Source: Lachnospiraceae bacterium | GTDB taxonomy: Bacteria > Bacillota > Clostridia > Lachnospirales > Lachnospiraceae | Assembly (NCBI GenBank): GCA_021770245.1 | Contig: JAETRI010000005.1 | Coordinates: 57,285-121,284 of the forward strand | Reading direction: 5' to 3' | DNA: 64,000 bases | In this document: piece by piece, positions 1 to 9,115 of the stretch | Position numbering within the stretch: the stretch's first letter is position 1 | Layout of the letters: every line of letters begins with the position of its first letter | The notes under the pieces: model-generated | Told to the model about the DNA's origin: nothing | Seen by the model: the letters and a program-made list of their open reading frames with translations, nothing else | Databases searched by the model: none | Translations under genes and position numbers: made by a program

Positions 1-1344
1 CACATAGAACTCCATAATTTGATTCTTTCGGAAGGAGAAAAAATCGTTTTCTGTGGCGGATGGAAACCGTATGATATCCGCACCCCTTATATCCTACATT
101 CCCTTACGAAAATTTTTACGAACACCGCAGTCGGATTTGCGGTGCAGGAAGGGAAGATCAGGATGTCCGACACGGTGGTGGATTTTTTCCCCGAATATTT
201 TCAGACGGACTATGATAGAAGGTATGATGGAATGACGGTGGAAAGCCTGATCAGGATGCAGAACGGGCATGGAAGGATGATCAGCGGGAATGAATGGAGG
301 CCTCAGCAGTCAAGCTGGCTGGAGGCCTTTTTTCGGGAACCGATGGTATATGAGCCCCTTACCCATCATCAGTACTCCAGCGGGAACAGTTATGTTTTAT
401 CCGCTATCCTCCAAAGAGCTTCCAGTATGACAACAGAGGCGTATCTGCGCACCAGGTTCTTTGAGCCATTGGGGATAGAGGATTATACCTGGGATGTCAG
501 TCCGGAGGGGATCAATCCGGGCGGAAACGGACTATCCTTAAGTACGTCGGATCTCCATAAAACAGGGTTGTTTTATCTACAGAGAGGTTTGTGGAAGGGA
601 AAACAGCTGCTTGACGGAGAATGGATTGACACTGCAATGGGGAAAATCCCCTTTCTAACGGGAGCAAATTCGGGGTACGCCTATCATTGGGAACCACGCG
701 GGGGCTGCTTCCTGGCAGGCGGGGCTTTCGGACAGACGCTGGCGGTCATCCCGGATAGAAATCTGGTTCTTGCCGCAACAGCCGCCTGCGAAGGAGAAGC
801 TCTGTGGAACCATATCATACAGGATCTGTGTCCGAAGGATCAAACCGTGTATTTTCCCCCGGCTGGGGAGGATCTGCAAAAGAGGGCTGAAGGGCTTTCT
901 ATGGAGCGGATTCCAGTTCAGGGAATTCCATTGGAGGAAGGGCCGGAGGGATTCTATGAGATGGAAGAAAACGCTTATGGGATCCGAAGTATAGAGGTGC
1001 GGCGGGAAAAGGGCGGCGTGGTTTTTAAAATGAGGGATCCAAGAGGAGAACACAGTATCCGGTGCGGCACGGATGAATGGAGATATTCCATGACATCCAT
1101 GACCGGAAACTACCTGCATCACCAATATCAGCCGGAATGGATAAAGGCGGCGGCGTTCGCCTGGTGGAAGGACAGGCAGCTTCTGTATTTAAAATGGAGG
1201 TATCCGGGAATGGCTTTTTGCGATACCGTAGCGCTTCGTTTCTCTCCGGACGGCGGACGGATCCGGATGAACCGAAGCGTGAACATCAATTCCCAGGCCA
1301 GGGTTCTTGATACGGTAGCCGGGAAGAAACGGGAGGATATATGA
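1..1344 (+). CDS. Serine hydrolase, beta-lactamase (S12/class C) fold, 5' end outside the window
   Basis: The frame is open from base 1 to the stop at 1344, and the first in-frame start codon visible (TTG at 19) lies inside what already looks like the folded domain, so the true start is upstream of the window. The family uses an active-site serine in an SxxK motif; here it is SLTK (about residue 35 of the visible protein), followed by a YSSGN box in the position of the class C YxN motif and an AGGAFGQ stretch near the KTG-box position. This suits a penicillin-binding-protein-like esterase or amidase; the substrate cannot be read. No signal peptide is visible because the N-terminus is missing. 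The stop overlaps the citD start by 4 nt (ATGA), so it is probably co-transcribed with the citrate lyase genes. A second serine hydrolase follows the same operon at 4401. Confidence 0.8.
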   Translation, partial: HIELHNLILSEGEKIVFCGGWKPYDIRTPYILHSLTKIFTNTAVGFAVQEGKIRMSDTVVDFFPEYFQTDYDRRYDGMTVESLIRMQNGHGRMISGNEWRPQQSSWLEAFFREPMVYEPLTHHQYSSGNSYVLSAILQRASSMTTEAYLRTRFFEPLGIEDYTWDVSPEGINPGGNGLSLSTSDLHKTGLFYLQRGLWKGKQLLDGEWIDTAMGKIPFLTGANSGYAYHWEPRGGCFLAGGAFGQTLAVIPDRNLVLAATAACEGEALWNHIIQDLCPKDQTVYFPPAGEDLQKRAEGLSMERIPVQGIPLEEGPEGFYEMEENAYGIRSIEVRREKGGVVFKMRDPRGEHSIRCGTDEWRYSMTSMTGNYLHHQYQPEWIKAAAFAWWKDRQLLYLKWRYPGMAFCDTVALRFSPDGGRIRMNRSVNINSQARVLDTVAGKKREDI

Positions 1345-1637
1345 AAATCACAGAACCATCATCTGCCGGGACGACGCAGCGCAGCGACTGCATGGTCATG
1401 CTGGAAAAGGGAGAGGGCGGAATCGGACTTTCCCTGGAGAGCAGGGTGCTCCGCCAGTATGGAAAGCAGATCGAAAGGGTAGTCAGGAAGACATTGGCAG
1501 ATTTGGATGTTACGGATGCAAAGGTAACCATAGTCGATGAGGGTGCGCTGGACTGGACAATCAGGGCCAGGGTACAATGCGCAGTTTATAGATCCTTGCA
1601 TCAGACGGAAGGGCTGCCCTGGGGGGAGCTATCGTGA
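1341..1637 (+). CDS. citD: Citrate lyase acyl carrier protein (gamma subunit)
   Basis: A 98-residue protein with the CitD pattern: an N-terminal AGTxxxxD box (residues 9-16), then a core ending in GALDWTIRARV, matching GALDxxxRAR of known CitD. It carries the phosphoribosyl-dephospho-CoA arm on which acetyl and citryl groups ride in citrate lyase. In the enteric proteins the arm is attached to Ser14; here position 14 reads Arg and the serine is at 15 (QRSD), which may be a shifted attachment site. It starts at an ATGA overlap with the upstream hydrolase and is followed, after an unusually long structured gap, by citE and citF. The prosthetic-group genes citC, citX and citG are not in the window. 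Confidence 0.88.
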   Translation: MKITEPSSAGTTQRSDCMVMLEKGEGGIGLSLESRVLRQYGKQIERVVRKTLADLDVTDAKVTIVDEGALDWTIRARVQCAVYRSLHQTEGLPWGELS

Positions 1638-1640
1638 GGC

Positions 1641-1813
1641 GCCTGCGAAAGCAGGCAGGATTCCTCTAAATTGCGAGCCGCCTGGCGGTGGCAGAATGGT
1701 GCTTAGTGCGGGAAACAGGCCTGGCGGCCTATTTCCCGTACCCGGATTTGGGCCGTCTGCGGCCCAAATCCGAATCGCAGATGAGAAATCGCATTCGTGA
1801 ATTTCTCATTGCG
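1641..1813 (+). other. Array of four perfect or near-perfect hairpins between citD and citE
   Basis: The 209-base citD-citE gap is packed with inverted repeats. Seen: 1641-1656 (6 bp stem, GAAA loop); 1710-1737 (11 bp with one mismatch, TGGC loop); 1743-1772 (13 bp perfect, loop TCTG); 1776-1813 (13 bp with one bulged G, 11-base loop). None is followed by a T-run, so they are not ordinary terminators. They may set the ratio of citD to citEF by RNA processing, or be a small palindromic repeat element that inserted in the operon. Confidence 0.75.
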
Positions 1814-1846
1814 CTGCTACGAAGGACGTGGCATGAAAGGACTAAA

Positions 1847-2758
1847 ATGAATCATCCGAATAAGAAACGGTTAAGAAGGACCATGCTGTTTATGAGCGCC
1901 CAGAATCCCAATCTGATCAGGGATCCGTATATCTATCAGCCTGACTGCGTCATTCTGGATCTGGAGGATGCGGTGGCAGAAAACCAGAAGGATGCGGCCA
2001 GGTTCTGCCTGTTGCAGGCTCTAAAGCATGTGGATTATCATGGAGTGGAGCGTGTGGTGCGGATCAACGGGTTAAATACGCCCTATTGGAGGGAAGATAT
2101 CAGATGCGCCGTGGCGGGCGCTGCGGACGTGGTCAGGATCCCAAAGGCGGAGACGAGACAGGATGTCCGCAGAGCAGAGAAAGCGATAGCGGAGGCGGAA
2201 GAGGAATTCGGCATCCCGGAGGGAAGAACCCTGATGATGGCGGCCATCGAGTCGGCCAAAGGGGTGATGAAGGCGCTGGAAATCTGTGAAGCCTCCGAAC
2301 GGTTGCTGGGGATCGCCCTGTCGGGAGGCGATTATACAAGGGATTTGCAGACCCACATCACAGGAACCGGAATCGAACTGATGGGAGCCAGGCAGAACCT
2401 GATCATAGCGGCCAGGGCGGCAAAGGTGCAGTGCTTTGATACGGTGTATACGGATCTGGACGATATGGAAGGGTTCAGGAGAGATGTGGAAACGATCCAT
2501 TTATTGGGCTTTGACGGAAAGAGCGTGATCAACCCCAGACAGATTATGCCGGTACATGAGATCTTTACACCCGGCCGCGGGGAGGTGGAATTTTCCGTAA
2601 AGGTGGTCCGGGAAATCGAAAGGAGAAGGGCGGAGGGGATCGGTGTCTTTACCGTGGACGGGAAGATGATCGATATCGCTTTCTATGAGGGGGCGAAGCG
2701 GGTCATCGCCCTTGCGGAAAAATCGGGTAAATATACGACGGAGGAGCTGCGGATATGA
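1847..2758 (+). CDS. citE: Citrate lyase beta subunit (citryl-ACP lyase)
   Basis: A 303-residue HpcH/HpaI-family TIM barrel that cleaves citryl-ACP to oxaloacetate and acetyl-ACP. Visible CitE hallmarks are RRTMLFMSAQNP at the N-terminus, VILDLEDAV (Mg-binding region), VRIN, RIPKAE, the MAAIESAKGV stretch carrying the conserved glutamate, and GFDGKSVINPRQI near the C-terminus. The ATG at 1847 is chosen because AAAGG lies 7 bases upstream and homology begins just after it; the frame stays open further upstream only through the hairpin region. The stop overlaps the citF start by 4 nt. Confidence 0.92.
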   Translation: MNHPNKKRLRRTMLFMSAQNPNLIRDPYIYQPDCVILDLEDAVAENQKDAARFCLLQALKHVDYHGVERVVRINGLNTPYWREDIRCAVAGAADVVRIPKAETRQDVRRAEKAIAEAEEEFGIPEGRTLMMAAIESAKGVMKALEICEASERLLGIALSGGDYTRDLQTHITGTGIELMGARQNLIIAARAAKVQCFDTVYTDLDDMEGFRRDVETIHLLGFDGKSVINPRQIMPVHEIFTPGRGEVEFSVKVVREIERRRAEGIGVFTVDGKMIDIAFYEGAKRVIALAEKSGKYTTEELRI

Positions 2759-4326
2759 TCAACGCTGTTGGAAGGGATATTCCGGAGGAAATATTAGCCG
2801 TTACGGGGAAGGAAGTTTTTCAGGGAAATTCCCACTTTGACGATTATGAATATACGAAGGTGGGCGCCCATACTAGGTGCGTGGTACGCTCCGGCGGGGA
2901 TAAGCTGGTGAAAAGTATCCGGGATGCCCTGATAAAGTGCGGCATCCGGGACGGGATGACGCTGGGGTTTCACCACCATTTCCGAGACGGGGATTATGTG
3001 GTGAACATGGTTATAGAGGAGGTGCACCGGCTGGGGATCCGGGACATTACCATATGTGCCAGCTCTTTGGGAAAAGCCCATGACGGTCTGGTAAAGTATA
3101 TCGAAGACGGAACGATTACCAACATCCAGTCCTCGGGTGTGAGGGGAAAGATCGGGGAGGCCATTTCCGCAGGTAAGCTACAGGGGCTCGCAGTTATGCG
3201 CTCCCATGGAGGGCGCGTCCGGGCCATCGAGACAGGGGAGGTGAAGGTGGATATCTCATTTATAGGCGCGCCTACCTGTGACGACTATGGAAATTGCCGT
3301 GGGATCGGAGGAAAAGCGGACTGCGGTGTGCTCTCCTACGCGATGGTGGATGCCGATTATGCGGACAAGGTGGTGGCGGTGACGGACTGCCTGGTGGAAT
3401 TCCCCAATTTTCCCGCGCATATCTCCATGACAAAGGTGGACTATGTGGTGGTCGTGGATGCCATCGGGGATCCTCGGAAGATCGCCTCGGGGGCCGCCGC
3501 TCCCACCACAAGTATGCGGAAACTCATGATGGCGGATTATTGTACGCAGTTTGTGGTACATTCTCCCTATTTTAAAGACGGATTCTCCTACCAGACCGGT
3601 GTCGGAGGCGCTTCGATTGCCTCCACGGTTTTCCTGGCGAAGGTTATGAAGGAACGGGGGATACGGATGCGCTTCGGCGTCGGGGGACTGACCAAGCCCA
3701 TGTGTGATCTGCTGATCCATGATCAGGTGGACTGCCTGCTGGATACCCAGGATTTTGATCTGGACGCGGTAGCTTCGGTGAAAGATCTAAAGCATTTCAG
3801 GATCAGCGCCGGGGAATATGCGGATCCGTTTAATAAGGGGGCTGTGGTAAATAAACTGGATTTCGTCATTCTGGGAGCCCTGGAGGTGGACGTGGATTTT
3901 AACTGCAATGTGGTGGTCGGCTCGGACGGCACGATCATCGGGGCCCAGGGAGGCCATCCGGACACGGCGGCGGGAGCGAAGTGTACGATTGTTATCGTAC
4001 CTCTGCTTCAGGGAAGGACTCCCACAGTACGTACGGCGGTCACCACGGTAACAACGCCCGGCGAGTCTGTGGATGTTGTGGTTACGGATTACGGGATTGC
4101 CATCAATCCCAGAAGAGAGGACCTTTTGGAGGCCATGAGGGATGTGAAGCTTCCGTTTACATCCATTGAGAAGCTGCGGGATACGGCATATGAAATTGCG
4201 GGAGAGCCGCAGCCCATCGAATTTGAGGACCGGGTGGTGGGGATTATTGAAAGCCGGGACGGGACGATTATGGATGTTGTCCGCAGGGTGAAGCCCTATT
4301 CTTTACCGGAAACGACGGGACGGTAG
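2755..4326 (+). CDS. citF: Citrate lyase alpha subunit (citrate:acetyl-ACP transferase)
   Basis: A 523-residue protein of full family length. CitF exchanges the acetyl group on the acyl carrier protein for citrate, the first half of the citrate lyase reaction in citrate fermentation. It shows the typical opening with VGAHTRC, the FHHHFRDGDYVVN segment, SHGGR, SFIGAPTCDDYGN and the GAAAPTTSMRKL block. The start overlaps the end of citE (ATGA), so translation is coupled. With citD and citE it completes the catalytic complex, but the ligase and prosthetic-group genes needed to activate it must lie elsewhere. Confidence 0.94.
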   Translation: MINAVGRDIPEEILAVTGKEVFQGNSHFDDYEYTKVGAHTRCVVRSGGDKLVKSIRDALIKCGIRDGMTLGFHHHFRDGDYVVNMVIEEVHRLGIRDITICASSLGKAHDGLVKYIEDGTITNIQSSGVRGKIGEAISAGKLQGLAVMRSHGGRVRAIETGEVKVDISFIGAPTCDDYGNCRGIGGKADCGVLSYAMVDADYADKVVAVTDCLVEFPNFPAHISMTKVDYVVVVDAIGDPRKIASGAAAPTTSMRKLMMADYCTQFVVHSPYFKDGFSYQTGVGGASIASTVFLAKVMKERGIRMRFGVGGLTKPMCDLLIHDQVDCLLDTQDFDLDAVASVKDLKHFRISAGEYADPFNKGAVVNKLDFVILGALEVDVDFNCNVVVGSDGTIIGAQGGHPDTAAGAKCTIVIVPLLQGRTPTVRTAVTTVTTPGESVDVVVTDYGIAINPRREDLLEAMRDVKLPFTSIEKLRDTAYEIAGEPQPIEFEDRVVGIIESRDGTIMDVVRRVKPYSLPETTGR

Positions 4327-4400
4327 GCAAAAGATGGGAGCAGGGAATCTTCTTAATCTAAATTTAAAAACGCGCTAAAGTGCGCAGACGGGAGGCGAAA

Positions 4401-5312
4401 TTGTCAGTCGAAAAAATCATGAAGGAGTTTTCGGATTATGTGACGGACGTTCAGCTGCCGCTGGAAGGGATTGCGGTGGGGAACGGGAAAGAGATTCTGT
4501 ACGAGCAGCATTTCCGGCCGGATATTCCGAGAAATATCTACTCGCATACGAAGAGCTTTACGGCCACGGCGGCAGGCATTGCAATCACGGACGGCTTGCT
4601 GTCTTTGGAAGACAGGCTGGCGGACGCGTTCCGTGAATACGTGCCGCAGCAGGCCTCTCCCCTTCTGTATGAGATAAAGTTGAAGCATCTCCTGACCATG
4701 TCCAGCGGATTCGGGAAACCCTATTTGATGGGGAAAGACCGGAGGAGGGGAGTAGGACTTCCGGATTATATGAAATACATGCTGTCCAGGGAAATGCTGG
4801 AGCGGCCGGGAGAACATTTCGTATATTCCACTGCCGATTCCATCCTGATAGGAAGAATGGTGGAACACGCAACCGGGCAGACCCTGTCCCAATATCTGTA
4901 TGACCGTGTTTTAGAACCTCTGGGAATCGGATTTCCTATTTGGGAAAATGATACCCAGGGACATCCGAACGGCGGCGGAGGGATGCATTTGAAGCTGTCG
5001 GACATGATGAAACTGGGACAGGTCTATCTGGCGGGCGGCGTATGGAAGTCGAAACGGATCGTGCCGAAGGAATGGATCGATATGGCGACCAGAAAGCAGA
5101 TTGAGGTAGAGGAGGAAGGGAACGAGGGCGGATACGGCTACCAATTCTGGATTGTTCCCGAAGCGGAAGGCTATCAGGCCGCAGGCTCGTTCGGACAGGT
5201 AACCACGATCCTGCCCCAAAAAGGGCTGGTAGTGGCCGTACAGTGCCCGGAGAGGGGAGATTATGACAGGGTAAAAAAGGCCGTGGAGGAACGGCTCATC
5301 GGGCTTCTGTAA
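4401..5312 (+). CDS. Serine hydrolase, beta-lactamase (S12) family
   Basis: A cytoplasmic-looking 303-residue protein with no signal peptide. It has an SHTK active-site motif in SxxK position (about residues 46-49), YSTAD in the YxN position and AAGSFGQ toward the C-terminus, and so belongs to the same broad family as the gene at the left edge, though shorter. The TTG at 4401 is preferred over the GTG at 4380 because GGGAGG sits 5 bases upstream of it. It follows citF after about 75 bases. Substrate unknown; a peptidase or esterase role is only inference. Confidence 0.78.
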   Translation: MSVEKIMKEFSDYVTDVQLPLEGIAVGNGKEILYEQHFRPDIPRNIYSHTKSFTATAAGIAITDGLLSLEDRLADAFREYVPQQASPLLYEIKLKHLLTMSSGFGKPYLMGKDRRRGVGLPDYMKYMLSREMLERPGEHFVYSTADSILIGRMVEHATGQTLSQYLYDRVLEPLGIGFPIWENDTQGHPNGGGGMHLKLSDMMKLGQVYLAGGVWKSKRIVPKEWIDMATRKQIEVEEEGNEGGYGYQFWIVPEAEGYQAAGSFGQVTTILPQKGLVVAVQCPERGDYDRVKKAVEERLIGLL

Positions 5313-5372
5313 GATACGGGACGCGGGGCTGTTCATGCGTCTATCCCATGTAATATACATAACGAACAAGAC

Positions 5373-5464
5373 GGGGCGGCTGCAGTATACCGGCTCTGCT
5401 CCTGACATGGCGCGGTCAAACGCCGCGCCGTATCAGGGAGACTTCCGGTAAATGCAGCCGCCCC
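5373..5464. repeat. Long nested inverted repeat between convergent genes
   Basis: A perfect 12 bp outer stem (5373-5384 with 5453-5464) encloses a second CCTGA/TCAGG arm and a 7 bp GGCGCGG/CCGCGCC hairpin. It lies between the + strand hydrolase and the - strand DUF1846 gene. A bidirectional transcription barrier is plausible, although no good T-run follows on either strand. Nothing else was seen in the gap. Confidence 0.65.
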
Positions 5465-5532
5465 ATATATTTGCCTGACGGATATGGCCCCTCCCTGCTC
5501 TCCATAGAGAAAGCCCTGTCAGGTTTTCCGGG

Positions 5533-7011
5533 TCACTGCCCATGCCCGTCCGCCTCCGTTTTGGGTTCGCAGGTTAAATGCATCCCCAGCTTCCGGAAAA
5601 CGGACTCGTCCACCGCGGAAAGCATCACCGAGGAATGTACCTCGCAGCCTTTCAGCTGGCGCAGAGCGCTCAGAGCCAGGGCAGCCCGCTTGTCCGTGGC
5701 GGCGCTGATGGAAAGGGCGATGAGGATTTCGTCCGTGTGCAGCCTGGGATTGATGCTTCCCAGATAGGAGGTCTTCAGGGTCTGGATGGGCTCGATGGCC
5801 TGGGGGGACACCAGATGCAATTCGTGGTCGATGCCCTCGATGACCTTCAGGGAATTGAGCAGGCAGGCCGAGGCGGCTCCCAGCAGGCCGGAGGTTTTTC
5901 CGGTGACGAGGGTGCCGTCGGAAAGCTCGATGGACACGGCGGGGTGGCCGGTATCTTCTTCCCTTTGCATGGCGGCGTTTACCACGGGACGATCGTTGAT
6001 GGTAAGGCCGCCCTGCTTCATGAGGAGCTGGAGCTTGTAGAGGATCTCCTTAGAGCTGTTCCCACGCTTTAAGTCGCACAGGCAGTTATAATAGCGCCGG
6101 ATGATCTCCTGGTTGGCGGCCTCCCGACAGGCGGCGTCGTCCACGATACAGTTGCCGGCCATGTTGACGCCCATATCCGTGGGGGATTTATAGGGACTCT
6201 CCCCCAGGATCTGTTCAAAGATGGCGTTCAGAACAGGGAAGATCTCCACATCCCGGTTATAATTGACCGTGGTCTCGCCGTAGGCCTCCAAATGAAAGGG
6301 ATCGATCATGTTCACGTCGTTGAGATCCGCAGTAGCGGCTTCGTAGGCGATGTTGACCGGATGTTTCAGGGGCAGGTTCCAAATGGGAAAGGTTTCAAAC
6401 TTGGCATATCCGGCCTGGATCCCTCTGCGGTGCTCATGGTAGAGCTGGGATAGGCAGGTGGCCATCTTGCCGCTGCCCGGGCCAGGGGCCGTGATGACCA
6501 CAAGAGGCCTGCTGGTTTCCACGTATTCGTTCCGGCCGTAGCCTTCGTCGCTGACGATCAGTTCGATGTTGCCGGGATAACCGTCTATGACATAATGAAG
6601 GTAGGAGCGGATCCCCAGGTTGTTCAGCTTGACCCGATACTGGTCTGCGGAAGGCTGTCCGGCATACTGGGTGATGACCACGGAACCGGACAGAAAACCC
6701 ATCTTGCGGAAGGTACCTATGAGCCGGATTACCTCTGCTCCATAGGTCAGGCCGGAATCCTGTCTGATTTTATTTTTTTCAATGGCAGAAGCGCTGACCA
6801 CGAGGACGATCTCCACCTGTTCCTTCAACTGCAGCAGCATCTTAAACTTGCTGTCAGGCTCGAAACCGGGGAGGACACGGGAAGCATGATAATCGTCAAA
6901 AAGCTTCCCGCCGAATTCCAGGTAAAGCTTATCGCCGAACATGGCGATCCGTTCCCGGATATGCTCGGACTGCATTTTCAGATACTTGTTATTATCAAAA
7001 CCGTATTTCAT
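5533..7011 (-). CDS. DUF1846 family protein
   Basis: A 492-residue protein matching the DUF1846 family of Firmicutes and Actinobacteria, whose structure is known but whose cellular function is not settled. Recognisable stretches are MKYGFDNNKYLKMQSEHI at the N-terminus, VLVVSASAIEKNKIR, the glycine-rich APGPGSGKMATCLSQ segment (P-loop-like in appearance) and GVNMAGNCIVDD. The ATG at 7011 has GAGG 6 bases upstream; the frame also opens at a GTG at 7041 directly abutting the pyrG stop. It is 30 bases downstream of pyrG on the same strand, so probably co-transcribed. Confidence 0.85.
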   Translation of the reverse strand: MKYGFDNNKYLKMQSEHIRERIAMFGDKLYLEFGGKLFDDYHASRVLPGFEPDSKFKMLLQLKEQVEIVLVVSASAIEKNKIRQDSGLTYGAEVIRLIGTFRKMGFLSGSVVITQYAGQPSADQYRVKLNNLGIRSYLHYVIDGYPGNIELIVSDEGYGRNEYVETSRPLVVITAPGPGSGKMATCLSQLYHEHRRGIQAGYAKFETFPIWNLPLKHPVNIAYEAATADLNDVNMIDPFHLEAYGETTVNYNRDVEIFPVLNAIFEQILGESPYKSPTDMGVNMAGNCIVDDAACREAANQEIIRRYYNCLCDLKRGNSSKEILYKLQLLMKQGGLTINDRPVVNAAMQREEDTGHPAVSIELSDGTLVTGKTSGLLGAASACLLNSLKVIEGIDHELHLVSPQAIEPIQTLKTSYLGSINPRLHTDEILIALSISAATDKRAALALSALRQLKGCEVHSSVMLSAVDESVFRKLGMHLTCEPKTEADGHGQ

Positions 7012-7041
7012 GGGAACCTCATTTACAGTGGCCCGGGACAC

Positions 7042-8673
7042 CTAAGGGATGTCCGGGCTGTCGTTTTTATGTTTCTGATGTTCCAACGCGGCGGCCACAA
7101 AGCCTGCGAAAAGGGGATGGGGCCTGTTGGGGCGGGACTTCAGTTCCGGGTGGGCCTGGGTGGCGAGAAAGAAAGGATGATCCAAAAGCTCGCACATTTC
7201 CACAATCCTGCCGTCGGGAGACAGGCCGGAAAGCTTCATCCCATGGGCCGTCAGGTCGCTGCGGTAGTCGTTGTTCACCTCGTAACGGTGGCGGTGGCGT
7301 TCCTGGATGCATTCCTGTCCATAAAGGCGCCGGGCCAGGGAAGACCGATCCAGGATACAGGGATAGGAGCCGAGCCGAAGGGTTCCGCCGATATCTTCCA
7401 CGCCGTTTTGATCCGGCATCAGGGCGATGACCGGGTGGGTGGTGGAAGGATTGAGCTCCACGCTGTGGGCATCGGTATACCCAAGCACGTTGCGGGCATA
7501 TTCCACGATGGAAAGCTGCATGCCCAGGCAGAGTCCCAGGAAGGGAACGCCCCGGGTTCTGGCATAGTGAATGGCATGGATTTTCCCCTCGATACCCCGG
7601 CTCCCGAACCCGCCGGGCACCAAAATACCGTCCGCTCCCTCCAAAAGTCCGGTGGCATTTTCCTCCGTCATGCGTTCGGAATCGATCCAACGGATGTTTA
7701 CGGTTGCGTGATTGGAGATGCCGCCGTGCTTCAGGGCTTCCACCACGCTGATATAGGCGTCATGGAGCTGGATATATTTACCCACCAGGGCGACGGTGAC
7801 TTCCCGGGTGGGAGAGCGCAGGGCGGCCACCATGGCCTCCCAGTCCCTTAGATCCGGCGTCCTGTTTTCCAGTCCCAGGCATTGACAAACCACGTCGGCC
7901 AGATGCTCCTTTTCCATGGCCAGGGGAGCCTCGTAAAGATATTCCACGTCCAGATTCTGGAGCACATGAGTACTGGGGACGTTGCAGAAGAGGGCAATCT
8001 TATCCCGGATTCCCTGATCCAGGGGGATTTCGCTCCTGCATACGATAAGATCCGGCCGCAGCCCCATACTCTGAAGCTCCTTGACACTGGCCTGGGTAGG
8101 TTTGGTCTTCAGCTCCTGGGAGGCACGCAGATAGGGGATCAGGGTGACGTGGATCAGGATCGCGTTACCGAATCCCACCTCATGCTGGAACTGGCGGATG
8201 GACTCCAGGAAGGGCTGGCTCTCGATATCCCCCACCGTCCCGCCCACCTCTATGATGGCGATTCTCGTTTCATCGTCGGTGAAATTGCGGTAGAACCGAC
8301 TCTTGATTTCGTTTGTAATATGGGGGATAACCTGGACGGTCCCTCCGCCGTAATCCCCCCGCCGCTCCTTCTGCAGGACGGACCAGTAGATTTTCCCGGT
8401 GGTCACGTTGGAGTTTTTATCCAATATCTCATCGATAAACCGCTCATAGTGTCCCAAATCCAGATCCGTTTCCGTACCGTCGTCCGTGACAAAGACCTCT
8501 CCGTGCTGGATGGGGTTCATGGTTCCCGGATCGATATTGATGTAGGGATCAAATTTCTGCATGGTCACCCGGTAGCCGCGGGCCTTTAACAATCGTCCCA
8601 GAGAGGCGGCGGTAATCCCCTTACCGAGCCCGGATACCACTCCGCCCGTTACAAATACGTATTTCACTGCCAT
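7042..8673 (-). CDS. pyrG: CTP synthase
   Basis: A 543-residue enzyme that makes CTP from UTP, ATP and glutamine. The synthase domain begins [16 protein letters not shown] (P-loop) and includes [34 protein letters not shown] and the [14 protein letters not shown] block; the glutaminase half carries the nucleophile cysteine in FLGLCLGMQ. The ATG at 8673 is chosen over one 12 bases upstream because GGAGAG lies just before it and MAVKYVF is the usual opening. A region of hairpins precedes it (8794-8849). Confidence 0.97.
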   Translation of the reverse strand: MAVKYVFVTGGVVSGLGKGITAASLGRLLKARGYRVTMQKFDPYINIDPGTMNPIQHGEVFVTDDGTETDLDLGHYERFIDEILDKNSNVTTGKIYWSVLQKERRGDYGGGTVQVIPHITNEIKSRFYRNFTDDETRIAIIEVGGTVGDIESQPFLESIRQFQHEVGFGNAILIHVTLIPYLRASQELKTKPTQASVKELQSMGLRPDLIVCRSEIPLDQGIRDKIALFCNVPSTHVLQNLDVEYLYEAPLAMEKEHLADVVCQCLGLENRTPDLRDWEAMVAALRSPTREVTVALVGKYIQLHDAYISVVEALKHGGISNHATVNIRWIDSERMTEENATGLLEGADGILVPGGFGSRGIEGKIHAIHYARTRGVPFLGLCLGMQLSIVEYARNVLGYTDAHSVELNPSTTHPVIALMPDQNGVEDIGGTLRLGSYPCILDRSSLARRLYGQECIQERHRHRYEVNNDYRSDLTAHGMKLSGLSPDGRIVEMCELLDHPFFLATQAHPELKSRPNRPHPLFAGFVAAALEHQKHKNDSPDIP

Positions 8674-8793
8674 AGTGCTCTCCATTCTGCCGTTACGGCG
8701 GCGTTAGCTGGCTGATGAATCCGAAGTCCGTATGGAAAACCGGACAGCGGTGCTGCGATAACGACAGGCATGAAGCGAAGCGTGGCTGCATAT

Positions 8794-8884
8794 GCGGCGG
8801 ATCGGTTTGATCCGCCGCGACGGCCGGTCCTCTGGCATAGGGCCGGCTGCTATGATTATTTGGCAATTCAATTTCACTATTATA
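8794..8884 (-). promoter_or_regulatory. Probable pyrG promoter -10 and hairpin leader
   Basis: On the minus strand TGTATAAT occurs with the -10 hexamer at 8884-8879 (no strong -35 was found). Downstream are two hairpins: 8849-8821 (GCCGGCCCT with its near complement) and a perfect 10 bp stem at 8818-8794. No U-run follows either stem, so a Bacillus-style pyrG attenuator is not demonstrated. The 430-base gap between pyrG and ftsH holds this leader and the ftsH promoter. Confidence 0.45.
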
Positions 8885-8971
8885 CAACGTCCGAAGGACA
8901 AAAATCCACCGTTTCCCGAAAAAAATTTAGAATTCTTTTATAGATTGCCCGATAATTTCACAGAATGCATA

Positions 8972-9000
8972 TTGATTTATATTTGTTTAAACCATATAAT
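8972..9000 (+). promoter_or_regulatory. Sigma-A-type promoter for ftsH
   Basis: TTGATT (8972-8977), a 17-base spacer, then a perfect TATAAT (8995-9000), about 116 bases before the ftsH start codon. Confidence 0.6.
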
Positions 9001-9115
9001 AAGATGCGGCGACCCGTATGAGCACGGAAAAATCAATAAAAAGTTCCTGATTTATCATTGTATAAATAAGTACGAAACTGCAGAGCGGGCAGGAAGGCAG
9101 TGTGAAAGGGTTAGA

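Noticed and set aside
6595..7851. Long + strand open frame (418 codons) opposite the DUF1846 and pyrG genes
   Set aside because: It lies wholly antisense to two clear conserved genes, has no ribosome site and gives a composition typical of the complement of G+C-rich coding DNA.
8792..9115. N-terminal extension of FtsH by 108 codons
   Set aside because: The stretch contains the pyrG leader and a consensus promoter; the ATG at 9116 has a good ribosome site and gives the normal FtsH start.
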